Assembly (NCBI GenBank): GCA_026169045.1
Contig: JAPFDH010000063.1
Location: 1 to 34,045, forward strand
Length of the DNA: 34,045 nucleotides
Source: Lachnospiraceae bacterium
Lineage (GTDB): Bacteria > Bacillota > Clostridia > Lachnospirales > Lachnospiraceae
Reading direction: 5' to 3'
This document shows, one piece after another, positions 1 through 8,788 of this stretch. Both the position numbers and the translations under genes were made by a program. A model generated the notes under the pieces. It made no database searches. It was not told the origin of the DNA and saw only the letters and a program-made list of their open reading frames with translations. Numbering within the stretch: position 1 is the first letter of the stretch; each line of letters opens with the position of its first letter.

Positions 1-135
1 GACAGCCCACTCGCCTCCCCGTGATTTGTAGTATACCGAGTTCCCTACAAGAAAGATTATAGAAAAAGAATAGGCTCAGAGAAATATTTTCATAAAGTTT
101 TGTGCCTGAGCGAAGCGAAAGGAATGGATATAAAA

Positions 136-978
136 ATGAAATTAGGAGTAGTCGATGTAGGCGGAGGATTAAGAGGAATCTATGCTGCCGGTATATTTGA
201 TTTTTGTATTGAACAAAATATTCAATTTGATTGCTGTATTGGAGTATCTGCCGGGAGTGCAAATATTACTTCTTACCTTGCCGGGCAAAAAGGGCGCAAC
301 TATCGTTATTATTGTGAATATGCCATGCGAAAAGAATACATGGGACTCGGAAATTTTATCCGAACAAGATCGTATATTAATATGAATTATGTATATGGCA
401 CCTTAAGCAATTCCGGTGGTGAATATCCTCTTGACTATACGGCATTGAGCAAAAACCCTGCCGATTTCTTTATCGTTGCAGAAGAAGCCGTTACAGGAAA
501 AGCAAAATATTTTGACCGCAATGATATGGCACAGGATCAATACCAAATACTCATGGCATCTTCTTCGATCCCGGGTGTAAATTGTCCTTATGAAGTTAAC
601 GGTGTCTTATATTTTGATGGAGCATTGGGAGACCCTGTTCCTATCCAAAAGGCTTTTGAGGCAGGGTGCGATCGTGTCGTTTTAATATTAACCAAACCGG
701 TATCTATTCCCCGCGAACCCGGACATGATCCCTTTCTGGCTCGAATGATTCAACGAAAATATCCTGTCTCGGCAGAAAAAATAAGAAACCGTGCACAAAT
801 ATACAATGAATCGGTGGAATTGGCCAAACAATATCAAAACGAAGGAAATGTATTGATCCTTTCCCCAGATGATACTGCGGGGGTAACTACGCTCTCCAGA
901 AATCGTCAGGCTTTGGATCGTTTATATCAAAAAGGATACCATGATGCTGCTGCAATTTTAGAATGGCTTTGTCCCTAA
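136..978 (+). CDS. Patatin-like phospholipase (RssA/YchK-type)
   Basis: Predicted serine acyl hydrolase of the patatin family, acting on lipid acyl esters with a Ser-Asp dyad. Visible motifs: oxyanion-hole loop GGGLRG near residues 9-14, nucleophile elbow GVSAG at 36-40 (Ser38), and the catalytic Asp161 in the DGA motif. At about 280 residues it has the usual size of short bacterial patatins; no signal peptide or membrane segment is seen, so it is probably cytoplasmic. The start at 136 leaves a short lead-in before the glycine loop, as in relatives, with AAAGGA at 118-123 (a rather long 12-nt gap). An ATG at 124 and a TTG at 100 are in frame, but the 124 ATG directly abuts that AAAGGA. The gene stands alone and faces the locus 1 operon. 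Substrate unknown; family call is firm. Confidence 0.88.
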   Translation: MKLGVVDVGGGLRGIYAAGIFDFCIEQNIQFDCCIGVSAGSANITSYLAGQKGRNYRYYCEYAMRKEYMGLGNFIRTRSYINMNYVYGTLSNSGGEYPLDYTALSKNPADFFIVAEEAVTGKAKYFDRNDMAQDQYQILMASSSIPGVNCPYEVNGVLYFDGALGDPVPIQKAFEAGCDRVVLILTKPVSIPREPGHDPFLARMIQRKYPVSAEKIRNRAQIYNESVELAKQYQNEGNVLILSPDDTAGVTTLSRNRQALDRLYQKGYHDAAAILEWLCP

Positions 979-984
979 AAAAAT

Positions 985-1037
985 GAGCCGACCTTACAAT
1001 CATTCGTTTTATCCTTCGAACTCTTGTAGGTCGGCTC
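985..1037 (-). terminator. Rho-independent terminator after the heparinase-family gene
   Basis: Long stem with arms GAGCCGACCTTACAA (985-999) and TTGTAGGTCGGCTC (1024-1037), one bulged base. Read on the minus strand it is followed by a run of seven T, so it ends the gene at 1068-3083. On the plus strand the T run is poor, but it may also end the patatin transcript. Confidence 0.85.
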
Positions 1038-1067
1038 AATTATCATTCCATCAGATATCTCTATTCA

Positions 1068-3083
1068 TTACCAAGCCAAAATTTCTCCTGTAATCGTCTC
1101 TTTTTTCTCTTCTGTACGGTCAAAAAGCACGGCTTTTCCATATCCAAAACAATTCTCCCAGTACAAAATATCCGTTGGTGTCATTACCTCTTCATGACAC
1201 AGGAAAAGAACATACTCCTTCTCACCGGCAAGAATGCGAAGACCCTCCGCCCGTTTGGAATCCAGCTCATCCTTATATCCGGCCAAATGCAAACCAATAC
1301 GTTCCACAGAAACAGGGACTGCCTTTTCTTTTTCTCCCCCATTAACTATAGTGATTCGGCTGAATGTCCCTTCTCCCTCTGCAGTTTCCCAGTATGTCTG
1401 ATTTTTTCCACGCTCATTATAATGGCTTGAAATAGAAGTATCTAAAATTTTTCTTTCCTTTGGCTGATCCACTCTTGTCAACCATGCTCTGGTTTCTTTA
1501 CCTTCAAACGCTACTCCCCTATCAGTGAGAACCGCTTTTCCCTGACGGCCAAAGTGGAAATATGTTTCATAGCTGTGACTTCCCTTTCCATAAAAATCAT
1601 CCACAATTACAAAAATATCCGGTTTAATCCATATCACTTTTCTATTAGCCAAAACTCCTTCATCCAGGTATCCAATGTGACTTCCTTCCACAAATGCACC
1701 TGTCTTTCCCTCAAAATACTGTTGTTTCAGACAGGTACAAAGATTTTTATAGGTCCAGGAATTCTCACATACAGAAAATGGCTTACCATCCATTAAAACC
1801 ACATTGTGAGCTGCAGGTTCTTTTAAATCATAACGAATCTGACTGTCCACATATGTCGCCCTTCCCGAATCCACCAAAATATCTTCTCCATTCAGGACGA
1901 GATCCACATGCAGCTTGTCCGCATGACCATGTCCGCCTCCTGTTTCGCCACAGTAAAAATGGAGTACTTGATCCTTTTCTCCCCATCCGCTTCTCATATA
2001 GTAATTACCGGAGAATGGCAATTCTGCCGAACAAAATCCAGGATCTGCTGCATCCATCTTTTTGTATTCCCCACATGCCTTAAAGCCAAACTGCCAGGCA
2101 CTTTCATAATCCAAAATGGAATAACCTCCGGATTTTAAACCGGCGTCGGATACTACATATGCTCCTGCTGTAATCTGATCTCTCAAATCCGATGCATCAC
2201 TGTCTCCCTGTGTGAATTGTGTATGGTCTGGTTTCTTCCAAATATAATTGACACGTGCCATCTTTCTGACCACTTCCCGGAGCGTCTCCATATTCACACC
2301 TGCTTTTGTTCCATAATAATATGCATTTAAATAACAGTGGTATACTTCATTATGATACATCGGGGATTGCTCCCACTGGGTTCCGTCATAAAGTACCTGG
2401 ACATCTGCTGCCTGAACCAGACGTTTTAAAGCCGCCTCCTGATATTTTTTCTTTTCTTCTCCCTCTTCCATGGAAAGGCTAAACAATAACAACCCACTGC
2501 TTTCCAAAACACCCCAGTTGCTGATATATTTATGTGGCTGGAAATTCTGATACAGACGATCCGCATGTTTTTTTATACATGCTTCCACCTCTTCTATAAA
2601 GGTATCGTCCACAGATGGACTGTTTTCTATGAGTGCCAGTGTTCTCAGCCAATTTTCAGCGCGAATTCCTGTTTCCAGTGTTCTCCAGGGTCCCAAATTA
2701 ATATTATCTCCCGGCTGGGCACGGAAAATCCAGTCACGCATCAGGCGTACACTGTTTTTCGCATACTTCTCATCCCCCGTGATCCAATATGCCTGTGCCA
2801 GACAGAGCTGGAAGCGATGACGGTTAAACTGCCACAAAAACTCACGATCTCCAAAAGGAATCAGACTCCAGTCAATTTCATTTTCAAAATGAATCGGCTC
2901 ATAGGTGCGTTCCATGTCCCAGCGGAAATCAAATAAAAATGTATTGTTGCAGACATCATCCGCTGTCCGAATCACATGAGCTACATCGTCTGCCCAGTTT
3001 TCTTTACAATACAATGCGATTTTATCCGGTTCATCCACTCCAAAAACCGAACGAATCCGATCAAAAAATTCTTGCTTACCCAT
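1068..3083 (-). CDS. Heparinase II/III-family polysaccharide lyase, cytoplasmic
   Basis: 671-residue protein with the heparinase II/III architecture: an alpha/alpha toroid over about residues 80-340, then an anti-parallel beta-sandwich over about 355-670. Family members cleave uronic-acid-containing polysaccharides by beta-elimination. Visible signatures: GPWRTLETGIRAENW (131-145), SNWG at 188-191 (likely charge-neutralising Asn189), EQSPMYH at 238-244 (candidate catalytic Tyr243/His244), and the sandwich motif GHGHADKLHVDL at 384-395. No signal peptide, so it should act on imported oligosaccharides. AGGGG lies 11 nt before the ATG. It is the last gene of locus 1, 289 bp after the binding-protein gene, with its own likely promoter. 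Exact PL family and substrate (glycosaminoglycan, alginate-like or pectic fragments) cannot be told from the sequence alone. Confidence 0.85.
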   Translation of the reverse strand: MGKQEFFDRIRSVFGVDEPDKIALYCKENWADDVAHVIRTADDVCNNTFLFDFRWDMERTYEPIHFENEIDWSLIPFGDREFLWQFNRHRFQLCLAQAYWITGDEKYAKNSVRLMRDWIFRAQPGDNINLGPWRTLETGIRAENWLRTLALIENSPSVDDTFIEEVEACIKKHADRLYQNFQPHKYISNWGVLESSGLLLFSLSMEEGEEKKKYQEAALKRLVQAADVQVLYDGTQWEQSPMYHNEVYHCYLNAYYYGTKAGVNMETLREVVRKMARVNYIWKKPDHTQFTQGDSDASDLRDQITAGAYVVSDAGLKSGGYSILDYESAWQFGFKACGEYKKMDAADPGFCSAELPFSGNYYMRSGWGEKDQVLHFYCGETGGGHGHADKLHVDLVLNGEDILVDSGRATYVDSQIRYDLKEPAAHNVVLMDGKPFSVCENSWTYKNLCTCLKQQYFEGKTGAFVEGSHIGYLDEGVLANRKVIWIKPDIFVIVDDFYGKGSHSYETYFHFGRQGKAVLTDRGVAFEGKETRAWLTRVDQPKERKILDTSISSHYNERGKNQTYWETAEGEGTFSRITIVNGGEKEKAVPVSVERIGLHLAGYKDELDSKRAEGLRILAGEKEYVLFLCHEEVMTPTDILYWENCFGYGKAVLFDRTEEKKETITGEILAW

Positions 3084-3128
3084 AAATGTATAAACCCCTT
3101 TCTGTCAAAAACAAATCTTTTCTACTTC

Positions 3129-3180
3129 AGTATATCATGTCTGCTTTTTCTTACAATCATTTTCCAACTATTTTTCCAAC
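3129..3180 (-). promoter_or_regulatory. Likely promoter of the heparinase-family gene
   Basis: On the minus strand: -35 TTGTAA (3151-3156), 16-bp spacer, extended -10 TGATATACT (hexamer 3129-3134). Directly upstream of the -35 is a direct repeat of GTTGGAAAA (3160-3168 and 3172-3180, period 12), a possible regulator site. Unlike the other locus 1 promoters, it lacks the shared 65-bp module. Confidence 0.5.
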
Positions 3181-3269
3181 TTCCCCATATTTTTTCTGTA
3201 TTTTCTTATTTTTATCTCACAATGGCTCCATTTTATTGGCACACACAAAAATTTCTTTTTCTATATGAA

Positions 3270-3316
3270 ACGATACAAGCATCCGCACACAGCTCGTTGT
3301 CTGCGCGTAAATAGAA
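3270..3316 (+). repeat. Partial copy (3' half) of the intergenic repeat
   Basis: Contains CATCCGCACACAGCTCG and TGTCTGCGCGTAAATA, matching the 3' half of the copies at 26462-26556 and 33233-33327. The 5' half is missing. It directly abuts the terminator hairpin at 3319-3348, as the other copies abut hairpins. The region 3084-3372 holds no gene, only this repeat, the hairpin and AT-rich promoter DNA. Confidence 0.75.
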
Positions 3317-3318
3317 AG

Positions 3319-3348
3319 CGGGGCTATATATTCGTATACATAGCCCCG
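3319..3348 (-). terminator. Stem-loop terminator after the locus 1 binding-protein gene
   Basis: Arms CGGGGCTATATAT and TATACATAGCCCCG, one mismatch, 25 bp beyond the stop of the lipoprotein gene. The T tract on the minus strand is interrupted (CTTTCTATTT). Confidence 0.65.
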
Positions 3349-3372
3349 TTCGATTCTTTCATTATTTAATAC

Positions 3373-4884
3373 TTATTTTGTACTTTTCCATTCTTCCACT
3401 TGCTTTGTAAATTCATCCAACACCTTTTGCTGTCCGGCGTCTTCCATTTTCTGTCTGAGTTCATTAATAAATGCATCCACATCATCTGATGTAAATTCTC
3501 TATTCTTATACTCAGCAACCACTGCACTGATCTGGGCTAATTCCGCCTGAACAGGAGCAGAATCAAATGTAAATCCACGTAAACGGGATACCTCTGCTTC
3601 ACGATTCATCTTATCTGTCTGTTCCCAAACATCATCACTTTGTCCCGGTAAAGTCCACGCTAAAAACTGATTTCCAAATCTCCATGCCTGCGGTGCCAAA
3701 TTATAATTTTCTCCGATTACCTCTGCACTTGTTTCACCCGTCTTCTTATAATTGACATCTTCCAGACCAAACAACAGCTCGTTAAAGATTTCCTCATCTG
3801 TATAAATCAAATTTAAAAGTTTCATAGCCGCTTCTGGATTTTTGGAATTAACATTGATAGCTGTCATTGTTTCAATACCGGATGTAGCACCTACATACAC
3901 ACCTTCAATTGGTACAGAAATCCATTCTACCCCCTGTCTTTCCGTCATCTCAGCATCCCAACCCGGCTTATAAGAAGACATGGAAACCACATAACGGTTT
4001 GCCTTAACATCGGCAGAATTATCTGTCACAGTGGCAATGTCCTGACGAATATATCCTTTTTTATACCACTCATTGGCTTTTCTAAAATATTCTTCCATGG
4101 CATCCACATATCCAACCGGTGTAAAATCATCTCCATCTTTCTTTAAATATACACTATTGGTAACTACAGATTCATAATCTTTTTCCTGCCATGGCTGAAC
4201 ACGCAAGTCAATAGGATACATGCTTGGTTCATTTGCAACAATCTGATCCAAAAACGGTTCCAGATCACTTGCGTCTTTCAAAGAAGTCAAATCAAATCCA
4301 TATTTATCTGCATATTCTTTCTGAATAACAACTCCCAACTGACGGGCAATAACCTGCTGATTTGGTACAGCATAATGTTTTCCATCCACTGCTGATACAT
4401 CCATCAGCCATTCCGGCATAGAATCCACAATTCCCTGTCCATATTCTTCCAGCAAATCATCCATTGCCAAAAATCCCTGTCTGGACATATTTTCATCAAA
4501 ACTATTTAACCAGTTAGATGTAAAACAAAGATCATAATCTTCCTGACCGGTACTCATCAGTCTCATCCTGTCGGCATATTCTCCCTGTGGAATACAATCC
4601 AGATCCAGTTGAACATTGATCTTCTCTTTCAGCTTTTCATTTAAGTCCGCCATCACAGCGTCATAATCCTTTGGCTTATCCACAGGAACACACCATTTTA
4701 CAGTAACGGTTTCACCGCTTGAATCCTTTTCTGTATTCCCCTGTGTCCCTTCATTTTTATCTTTACTCTCTGTGTTTGCCTTTGTAGCATTGGTTGATTC
4801 ATTTGAAGAATTGCCACAACCGCTAAACATACTAAGTGCCAGCGTTCCGGCTAAAAGTGCTGATACTATTTTTCTTTTTTTCAT
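3373..4884 (-). CDS. Sugar ABC importer solute-binding lipoprotein (LplA-like)
   Basis: 503-residue extracellular family 1 solute-binding protein, likely with a DUF3502-type C-terminus, that should capture an oligosaccharide outside the cell and deliver it to the permease pair at 8789-10670. Start chosen at the ATG followed by KKRK, because AAGGAGG lies 8 nt before it; an upstream in-frame start at 4923 has no ribosome site. Signal peptide with a positively charged start, hydrophobic core and lipobox FSGC, giving lipidated Cys23, then a Ser/Asn/Thr/Lys-rich linker. It is separated from the permeases by the large fusion enzyme and has its own promoter module at 4949-5013, which may allow higher expression than the permeases. 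No importer ATPase is encoded nearby. Confidence 0.9.
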   Translation of the reverse strand: MKKRKIVSALLAGTLALSMFSGCGNSSNESTNATKANTESKDKNEGTQGNTEKDSSGETVTVKWCVPVDKPKDYDAVMADLNEKLKEKINVQLDLDCIPQGEYADRMRLMSTGQEDYDLCFTSNWLNSFDENMSRQGFLAMDDLLEEYGQGIVDSMPEWLMDVSAVDGKHYAVPNQQVIARQLGVVIQKEYADKYGFDLTSLKDASDLEPFLDQIVANEPSMYPIDLRVQPWQEKDYESVVTNSVYLKKDGDDFTPVGYVDAMEEYFRKANEWYKKGYIRQDIATVTDNSADVKANRYVVSMSSYKPGWDAEMTERQGVEWISVPIEGVYVGATSGIETMTAINVNSKNPEAAMKLLNLIYTDEEIFNELLFGLEDVNYKKTGETSAEVIGENYNLAPQAWRFGNQFLAWTLPGQSDDVWEQTDKMNREAEVSRLRGFTFDSAPVQAELAQISAVVAEYKNREFTSDDVDAFINELRQKMEDAGQQKVLDEFTKQVEEWKSTK

Positions 4885-4948
4885 TCCGTTTCCTCCTTTA
4901 AGGGCGGCCGTTACAACCCCCACAACCGCCTTTTCTTAAGATGGTTCT

Positions 4949-5013
4949 AGTATACGTCAGTCTCCTGTTAAAAGAAATGATACAATTATTTAAAATAGTG
5001 TTATATTTTTGAC
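4949..5013 (-). promoter_or_regulatory. Promoter/operator module, copy 1 (before binding-protein gene)
   Basis: Minus strand, in order: GTCAAAAATATAACACT, 14 nt, TATCATTTCTTTTA, then -10 TATACT (4949-4954). The same words with identical spacing occur at 10813-10877; I count 46 of 65 identical positions. The -35 position is poor, which fits dependence on an activator. The AraC-type response regulator at 12713-14299 is the natural candidate (inference). Confidence 0.6.
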
Positions 5014-5031
5014 ATCATAGCAGAAACACAC

Positions 5032-8000
5032 TCACTCTTTTTCCGTAGAACAGGTCGTAACCAAAATATCTGCTTCTTTTATCTCCACATTTCCCTCTAC
5101 TTCTGCTTCAAAGTCTTCTGAAAGTACCAGACTACCCACAGTTTTCATTTGACATTTTCTTCCTGTTTCACACTGTACAAGGGTATTTTTTCCCTTCCCG
5201 GTAAACGTAATTCCTGATAACAAAATCTGAGTAACCGGATATTCCAAATTTCCTTCCGGCAAGGTCTCCAGCAAAATTTTACTGTCTCCAATCACAGAAT
5301 TTACCACCTTTATAGTGTCTACCGGAGTAATGGTGCGCACCAGACAATCCACTTCACTCTGAACAATTATGTTTTCAAACACCAGATTTTTCTGTACTGG
5401 CATTTGAGCCCCCGGATATACACTTCTGGAATATTTATCATGGTCAAAATGAATGGACAAAGCCTGTGATCTTTTTTTCTGTAAATGAATATCTTTAAAA
5501 TGGATATTTCTGCATCCACACTGATAAACTGCACCTTCCTGCACCATTACCCAGTGAATACCCTCAAGCGTAACCATTCCCTTCCGATGAGTAGGTGGTG
5601 TCAAAGAATGATAAATCACTCCATCTGGCTTTTGAAATGCCCGGTATACCCGTCCATCATGTACCACAGTATCCGAGTTTTGAATCTCCATACCCGGATA
5701 CCAATCTACCCATGCCCCGGCCAAAATACGACAAAAATACCCGGTGGTATCCTCATCTTCTAAATCATAGCAGTCTTCTATCAGTCCATCTTCAATCCAT
5801 CCCATCTGTGGATTCGCCACCGCATAATCATGTGCATTCAGTGCTATGGGGTCATCATATGTACGGAATAATCCATGACGAATGACAAATTTACTTCCTG
5901 TTCCCAAATGTACGGCATCCTTTCTTCCCTCCACATGAATTCTATCAATAACCAAATCTTCAAATGTACAAACATGAATGCCAAAACTCAATCTCGGTAA
6001 ATCCATACATGTAAAATCAATCACACGAAGATTTCTCACATAAGAAAACGATAGCTCCCCAGTCAAACCATAAATCCCGGCATTGGTTCTGGCCTCTACT
6101 CCATTGGTAATCAAATGAAGTCCTTCCAACATAATATCCTCATCCCATGTGTGGGTGAATGCTCCCCGGTTGACAAAAAGAAATGATCCCACAGAGGAAG
6201 CAGAACGTTTAATAAAGACCCCCGGTCCAAATATCAATTTTGTATGGCTGCCCATATATACCGTATCTTCCAACTCATAAACACCTTGTTGTTCTACACG
6301 AATGGTTCCTCCCATGTCACACAATCGCTGAAGAATCACCGAATTTTCCCTTCCTGTATTTTGAGGAGAAAGTTGTCTGGCGATCCATGAAAATTCACTT
6401 GTCACTTGATGAAATTTTCCCTGTTTCGTCACAACACGAAGAACATACAGCGGATTTAAATCATGATCCACGAATCCTTCTTCTATCTGAAATTCCCAGC
6501 TTTCCTCGCATGTTACACGAAGAATCTTACGGCCGGAAACTGCCATTTTATTTTCCTGATCTGTCTTCCATGGTTCATATGACAACCATACAACACCAAT
6601 AGGATGCTCTTCTTCAAACGTCCACTCATCTGTGACTGTAAGACATCCTTGTCTTACCATGCCTTTACGAATCCCGGAAATTTCCTTTCCATACAGCATC
6701 CCTGTATCCACACCAAAATAATAGGCACCATCTTCTTTTTTCGCATACAAAATTTTTGCTTCCGCAGTACTCATATCTTTCAACGATAACTTTTCTTCTA
6801 TTGGATACCCTGCCATGGCGGCAGCACATCTTCCCCGTTCACTTTCTACTGTCATCTTCATATCAAGTGGATATGCCAAATTATGATATTCTTTCTCTGC
6901 CATACAAAGTGACGCAGTATTTCCATAGTCTGTAGTTCCAGCCTCCGGCAAAAGAATTTCATCTTCCTCTTCCAGTATAATACCACCTCTATCCTCGTGA
7001 AAGTGTCCGGTCAGAGGATTGCGTTCCGCCGTCACCATTATCTTTAATCCCCCTTGACGCCAGGTCAAAAGTCCAGCTTCTTTGTAACTGATTTCCTGTT
7101 CCATTGGACGATAATAAGGTCGCAGATCAACTTTATCTTTATAGTATTCACAAAGTAAAAGATCAACAGAAGATGATTTTTGCAAATCCTGTGTATCAGA
7201 CAAACGGGACATAAGATAGAAATTTCCTTCCGGAAATGCTCCCACCGCTGTCATAAACGCTAATAGAAGTAATGATATAGAATTTCCATGGCAACAATTA
7301 ACAGGAATCCATACGCCACTTCTGCTGGTAGAACTCATCATAGCCTCCACATACTTCCCTGATTGTAAAAATCTCTCTGGCAAAATTTTTTCTACCGGCT
7401 GCCCAATCATACGGGCGTACACATGCCAAAGCTGAACCGATGTGGTAAAACTATACTCATAATAGCCTGGACCTTCTGCACAATGTCCGTCTTCTGTCAA
7501 ATATGTTTCCAGCAAATAGCAGTGTCTCTCAAACGCCTGCTGCATTTCCCTATCATATCCACCTTTCCACAAGTTCAAAAAAGCTGCTCCAAGCATTTGG
7601 CCTCTGCATCCCACAATTCCCTGGTTCATAAAATTTCGATAACCAGGTTCGGCATTTTTTTTACATACAAACCGCCAATTCTCCTCTACCTTTTCCACAA
7701 TCTGACAAATAACATCCTTCTTAAAAATTCCCCCTAAAAATCCCATTGCCAGACAAATTTCTGTTACCGTATGATCTTCCGTGAAGCAAACATGGTGAAA
7801 TTTTGACCCCTCCATATCGCAAACACTTCCCTCATACCACTTCATCTGTATGGCTGCTACGATCATCTTTGCTGCCTGATAACTGTATGCTGGCTCTTGA
7901 AGCAGGTATCCAGCCACCGCCAGATTCAAAATCATTCCTTCCATGGGAATACGTCCCCTGTCCCTAAGGCGCACAAAACGGTAATCTGCCTTTGGAATAT

Positions 8001-8655
8001 ATTCTCCCATCTGCCTCTCTACATTTACTTTCATTGCTGTCTCGGCATTTTTTAAAATTACCTCTTTCAGATTTAAGTTCTGCTTAAACAGTTCCCGCAT
8101 ATGCTTTGCTTCCTGTTCTGACATAAGAAGATTATTTTTAATCTCACCCACTTTTCCTTCATGAATTCCTTCACACCAGCTTTCTTGCCATACCGGGATA
8201 CGTTCCGTTATCTTATCCTCCAACGATGAATTTCTAAGTCCAAACCAACTGATTGATACCGTATTGTGTTCTGTTGGGAATTTGAACTCTAAATAAATAT
8301 CTGTCAGAACACCATTGGAATCACAATCAAGAGAGCTACTCCACTCACTTGGATCAGGGCTGCCCATACGGTTTTTATAAAGTAAAGTTTCTTTTCCGTC
8401 TACTACAACATGTCCATCCACAAGCGCATTGGCCGGAACACTCATAAAAGTCAAAAGATGATCGTATCCCCCCAGAATAACTTGTCCTTTCCAATGCAGA
8501 GTAAAACACGTTCCTCCACTCACTGCCAGACCATCCCAGATACGTACAATTTTTCCTTTGTTTACACTTAATTCTCTGTCATCACATAAATATCTGTCAA
8601 ACGCGGGGAAAAAAGCACCTTCCGCTTCATTAAACATATACATTTGTTTTTTCAT
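5032..8655 (-). CDS. Heparinase II/III-like lyase fused to GH28-like beta-helix
   Basis: 1207-residue two-part enzyme without a signal peptide. Residues ~1-760 resemble the heparinase II/III fold: an N-terminal beta-rich region, a helical toroid (~190-510) with NQGIVG and EGPGYYEY motifs, and a sandwich domain carrying GHFHEDRGGIIL near 550-561, equivalent to GHGHADKLHVDL in the neighbour at 1068-3083. Residues ~770-1180 form a right-handed beta-helix with GH28-like words: GGTIRV..GVYEL, DAVHLGTGS (from ~913) and TYDDPIAL (~932-939), the last resembling the catalytic Asp pair of polygalacturonases. A segment around 985-1040 (YPGMEI..HDGRVYRAFQ..W) looks like an inserted CBM5/12-type module. 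Start chosen at 8655: AAAGGA lies 8 nt upstream, while in-frame starts at 8694 and 8673 have none. It should act on imported oligosaccharides; neither activity is proven. Confidence 0.8.
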   Translation of the reverse strand: MKKQMYMFNEAEGAFFPAFDRYLCDDRELSVNKGKIVRIWDGLAVSGGTCFTLHWKGQVILGGYDHLLTFMSVPANALVDGHVVVDGKETLLYKNRMGSPDPSEWSSSLDCDSNGVLTDIYLEFKFPTEHNTVSISWFGLRNSSLEDKITERIPVWQESWCEGIHEGKVGEIKNNLLMSEQEAKHMRELFKQNLNLKEVILKNAETAMKVNVERQMGEYIPKADYRFVRLRDRGRIPMEGMILNLAVAGYLLQEPAYSYQAAKMIVAAIQMKWYEGSVCDMEGSKFHHVCFTEDHTVTEICLAMGFLGGIFKKDVICQIVEKVEENWRFVCKKNAEPGYRNFMNQGIVGCRGQMLGAAFLNLWKGGYDREMQQAFERHCYLLETYLTEDGHCAEGPGYYEYSFTTSVQLWHVYARMIGQPVEKILPERFLQSGKYVEAMMSSTSRSGVWIPVNCCHGNSISLLLLAFMTAVGAFPEGNFYLMSRLSDTQDLQKSSSVDLLLCEYYKDKVDLRPYYRPMEQEISYKEAGLLTWRQGGLKIMVTAERNPLTGHFHEDRGGIILEEEDEILLPEAGTTDYGNTASLCMAEKEYHNLAYPLDMKMTVESERGRCAAAMAGYPIEEKLSLKDMSTAEAKILYAKKEDGAYYFGVDTGMLYGKEISGIRKGMVRQGCLTVTDEWTFEEEHPIGVVWLSYEPWKTDQENKMAVSGRKILRVTCEESWEFQIEEGFVDHDLNPLYVLRVVTKQGKFHQVTSEFSWIARQLSPQNTGRENSVILQRLCDMGGTIRVEQQGVYELEDTVYMGSHTKLIFGPGVFIKRSASSVGSFLFVNRGAFTHTWDEDIMLEGLHLITNGVEARTNAGIYGLTGELSFSYVRNLRVIDFTCMDLPRLSFGIHVCTFEDLVIDRIHVEGRKDAVHLGTGSKFVIRHGLFRTYDDPIALNAHDYAVANPQMGWIEDGLIEDCYDLEDEDTTGYFCRILAGAWVDWYPGMEIQNSDTVVHDGRVYRAFQKPDGVIYHSLTPPTHRKGMVTLEGIHWVMVQEGAVYQCGCRNIHFKDIHLQKKRSQALSIHFDHDKYSRSVYPGAQMPVQKNLVFENIIVQSEVDCLVRTITPVDTIKVVNSVIGDSKILLETLPEGNLEYPVTQILLSGITFTGKGKNTLVQCETGRKCQMKTVGSLVLSEDFEAEVEGNVEIKEADILVTTCSTEKE

Positions 8656-8679
8656 ATCTCTATTCCTTTCCATATTAAT

Positions 8680-8708
8680 AATATAATAAAACATACAGGG
8701 ACTGTCAC
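8680..8708 (-). promoter_or_regulatory. Possible internal promoter of the fusion-enzyme gene
   Basis: Minus strand GTGACA (8703-8708), 17-bp spacer, TATATT (8680-8685). The -35 lies inside the arm of the 8696-8777 inverted repeat. Weak evidence, as the DNA is very AT-rich. Confidence 0.3.
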
Positions 8709-8777
8709 ACCATTCTTACGACTACGGAAAACAAATAATTTTGTTTTCTGTATTAAAAAATTGTGTGACAATCCCTG
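8696..8777. repeat. Nested inverted repeat between permease and fusion gene
   Basis: Outer arms CAGGGACTGTCACAC (8696-8710) and GTGTGACAATCCCTG (8763-8777) differ at one position. An inner perfect 9-bp inverted repeat, GAAAACAAA / TTTGTTTTC, lies at 8727-8735 and 8740-8748. It could be an intra-operon attenuator or mRNA-processing stem, or a small MITE-like remnant. Confidence 0.6.
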
Positions 8778-8788
8778 CTACTCATCTA

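Noticed and set aside
1-99. Possible gene fragment or promoter at the left edge
   Set aside because: No convincing coding frame. Only a 6-bp GCTCAG/CTGAGC inverted repeat (74-79/106-111) and a -10-like TATAGA without a -35; too weak to call.
1194-2936. Plus-strand frames opposite the heparinase-family gene
   Set aside because: Antisense shadows of a well-supported coding sequence, with no protein features.
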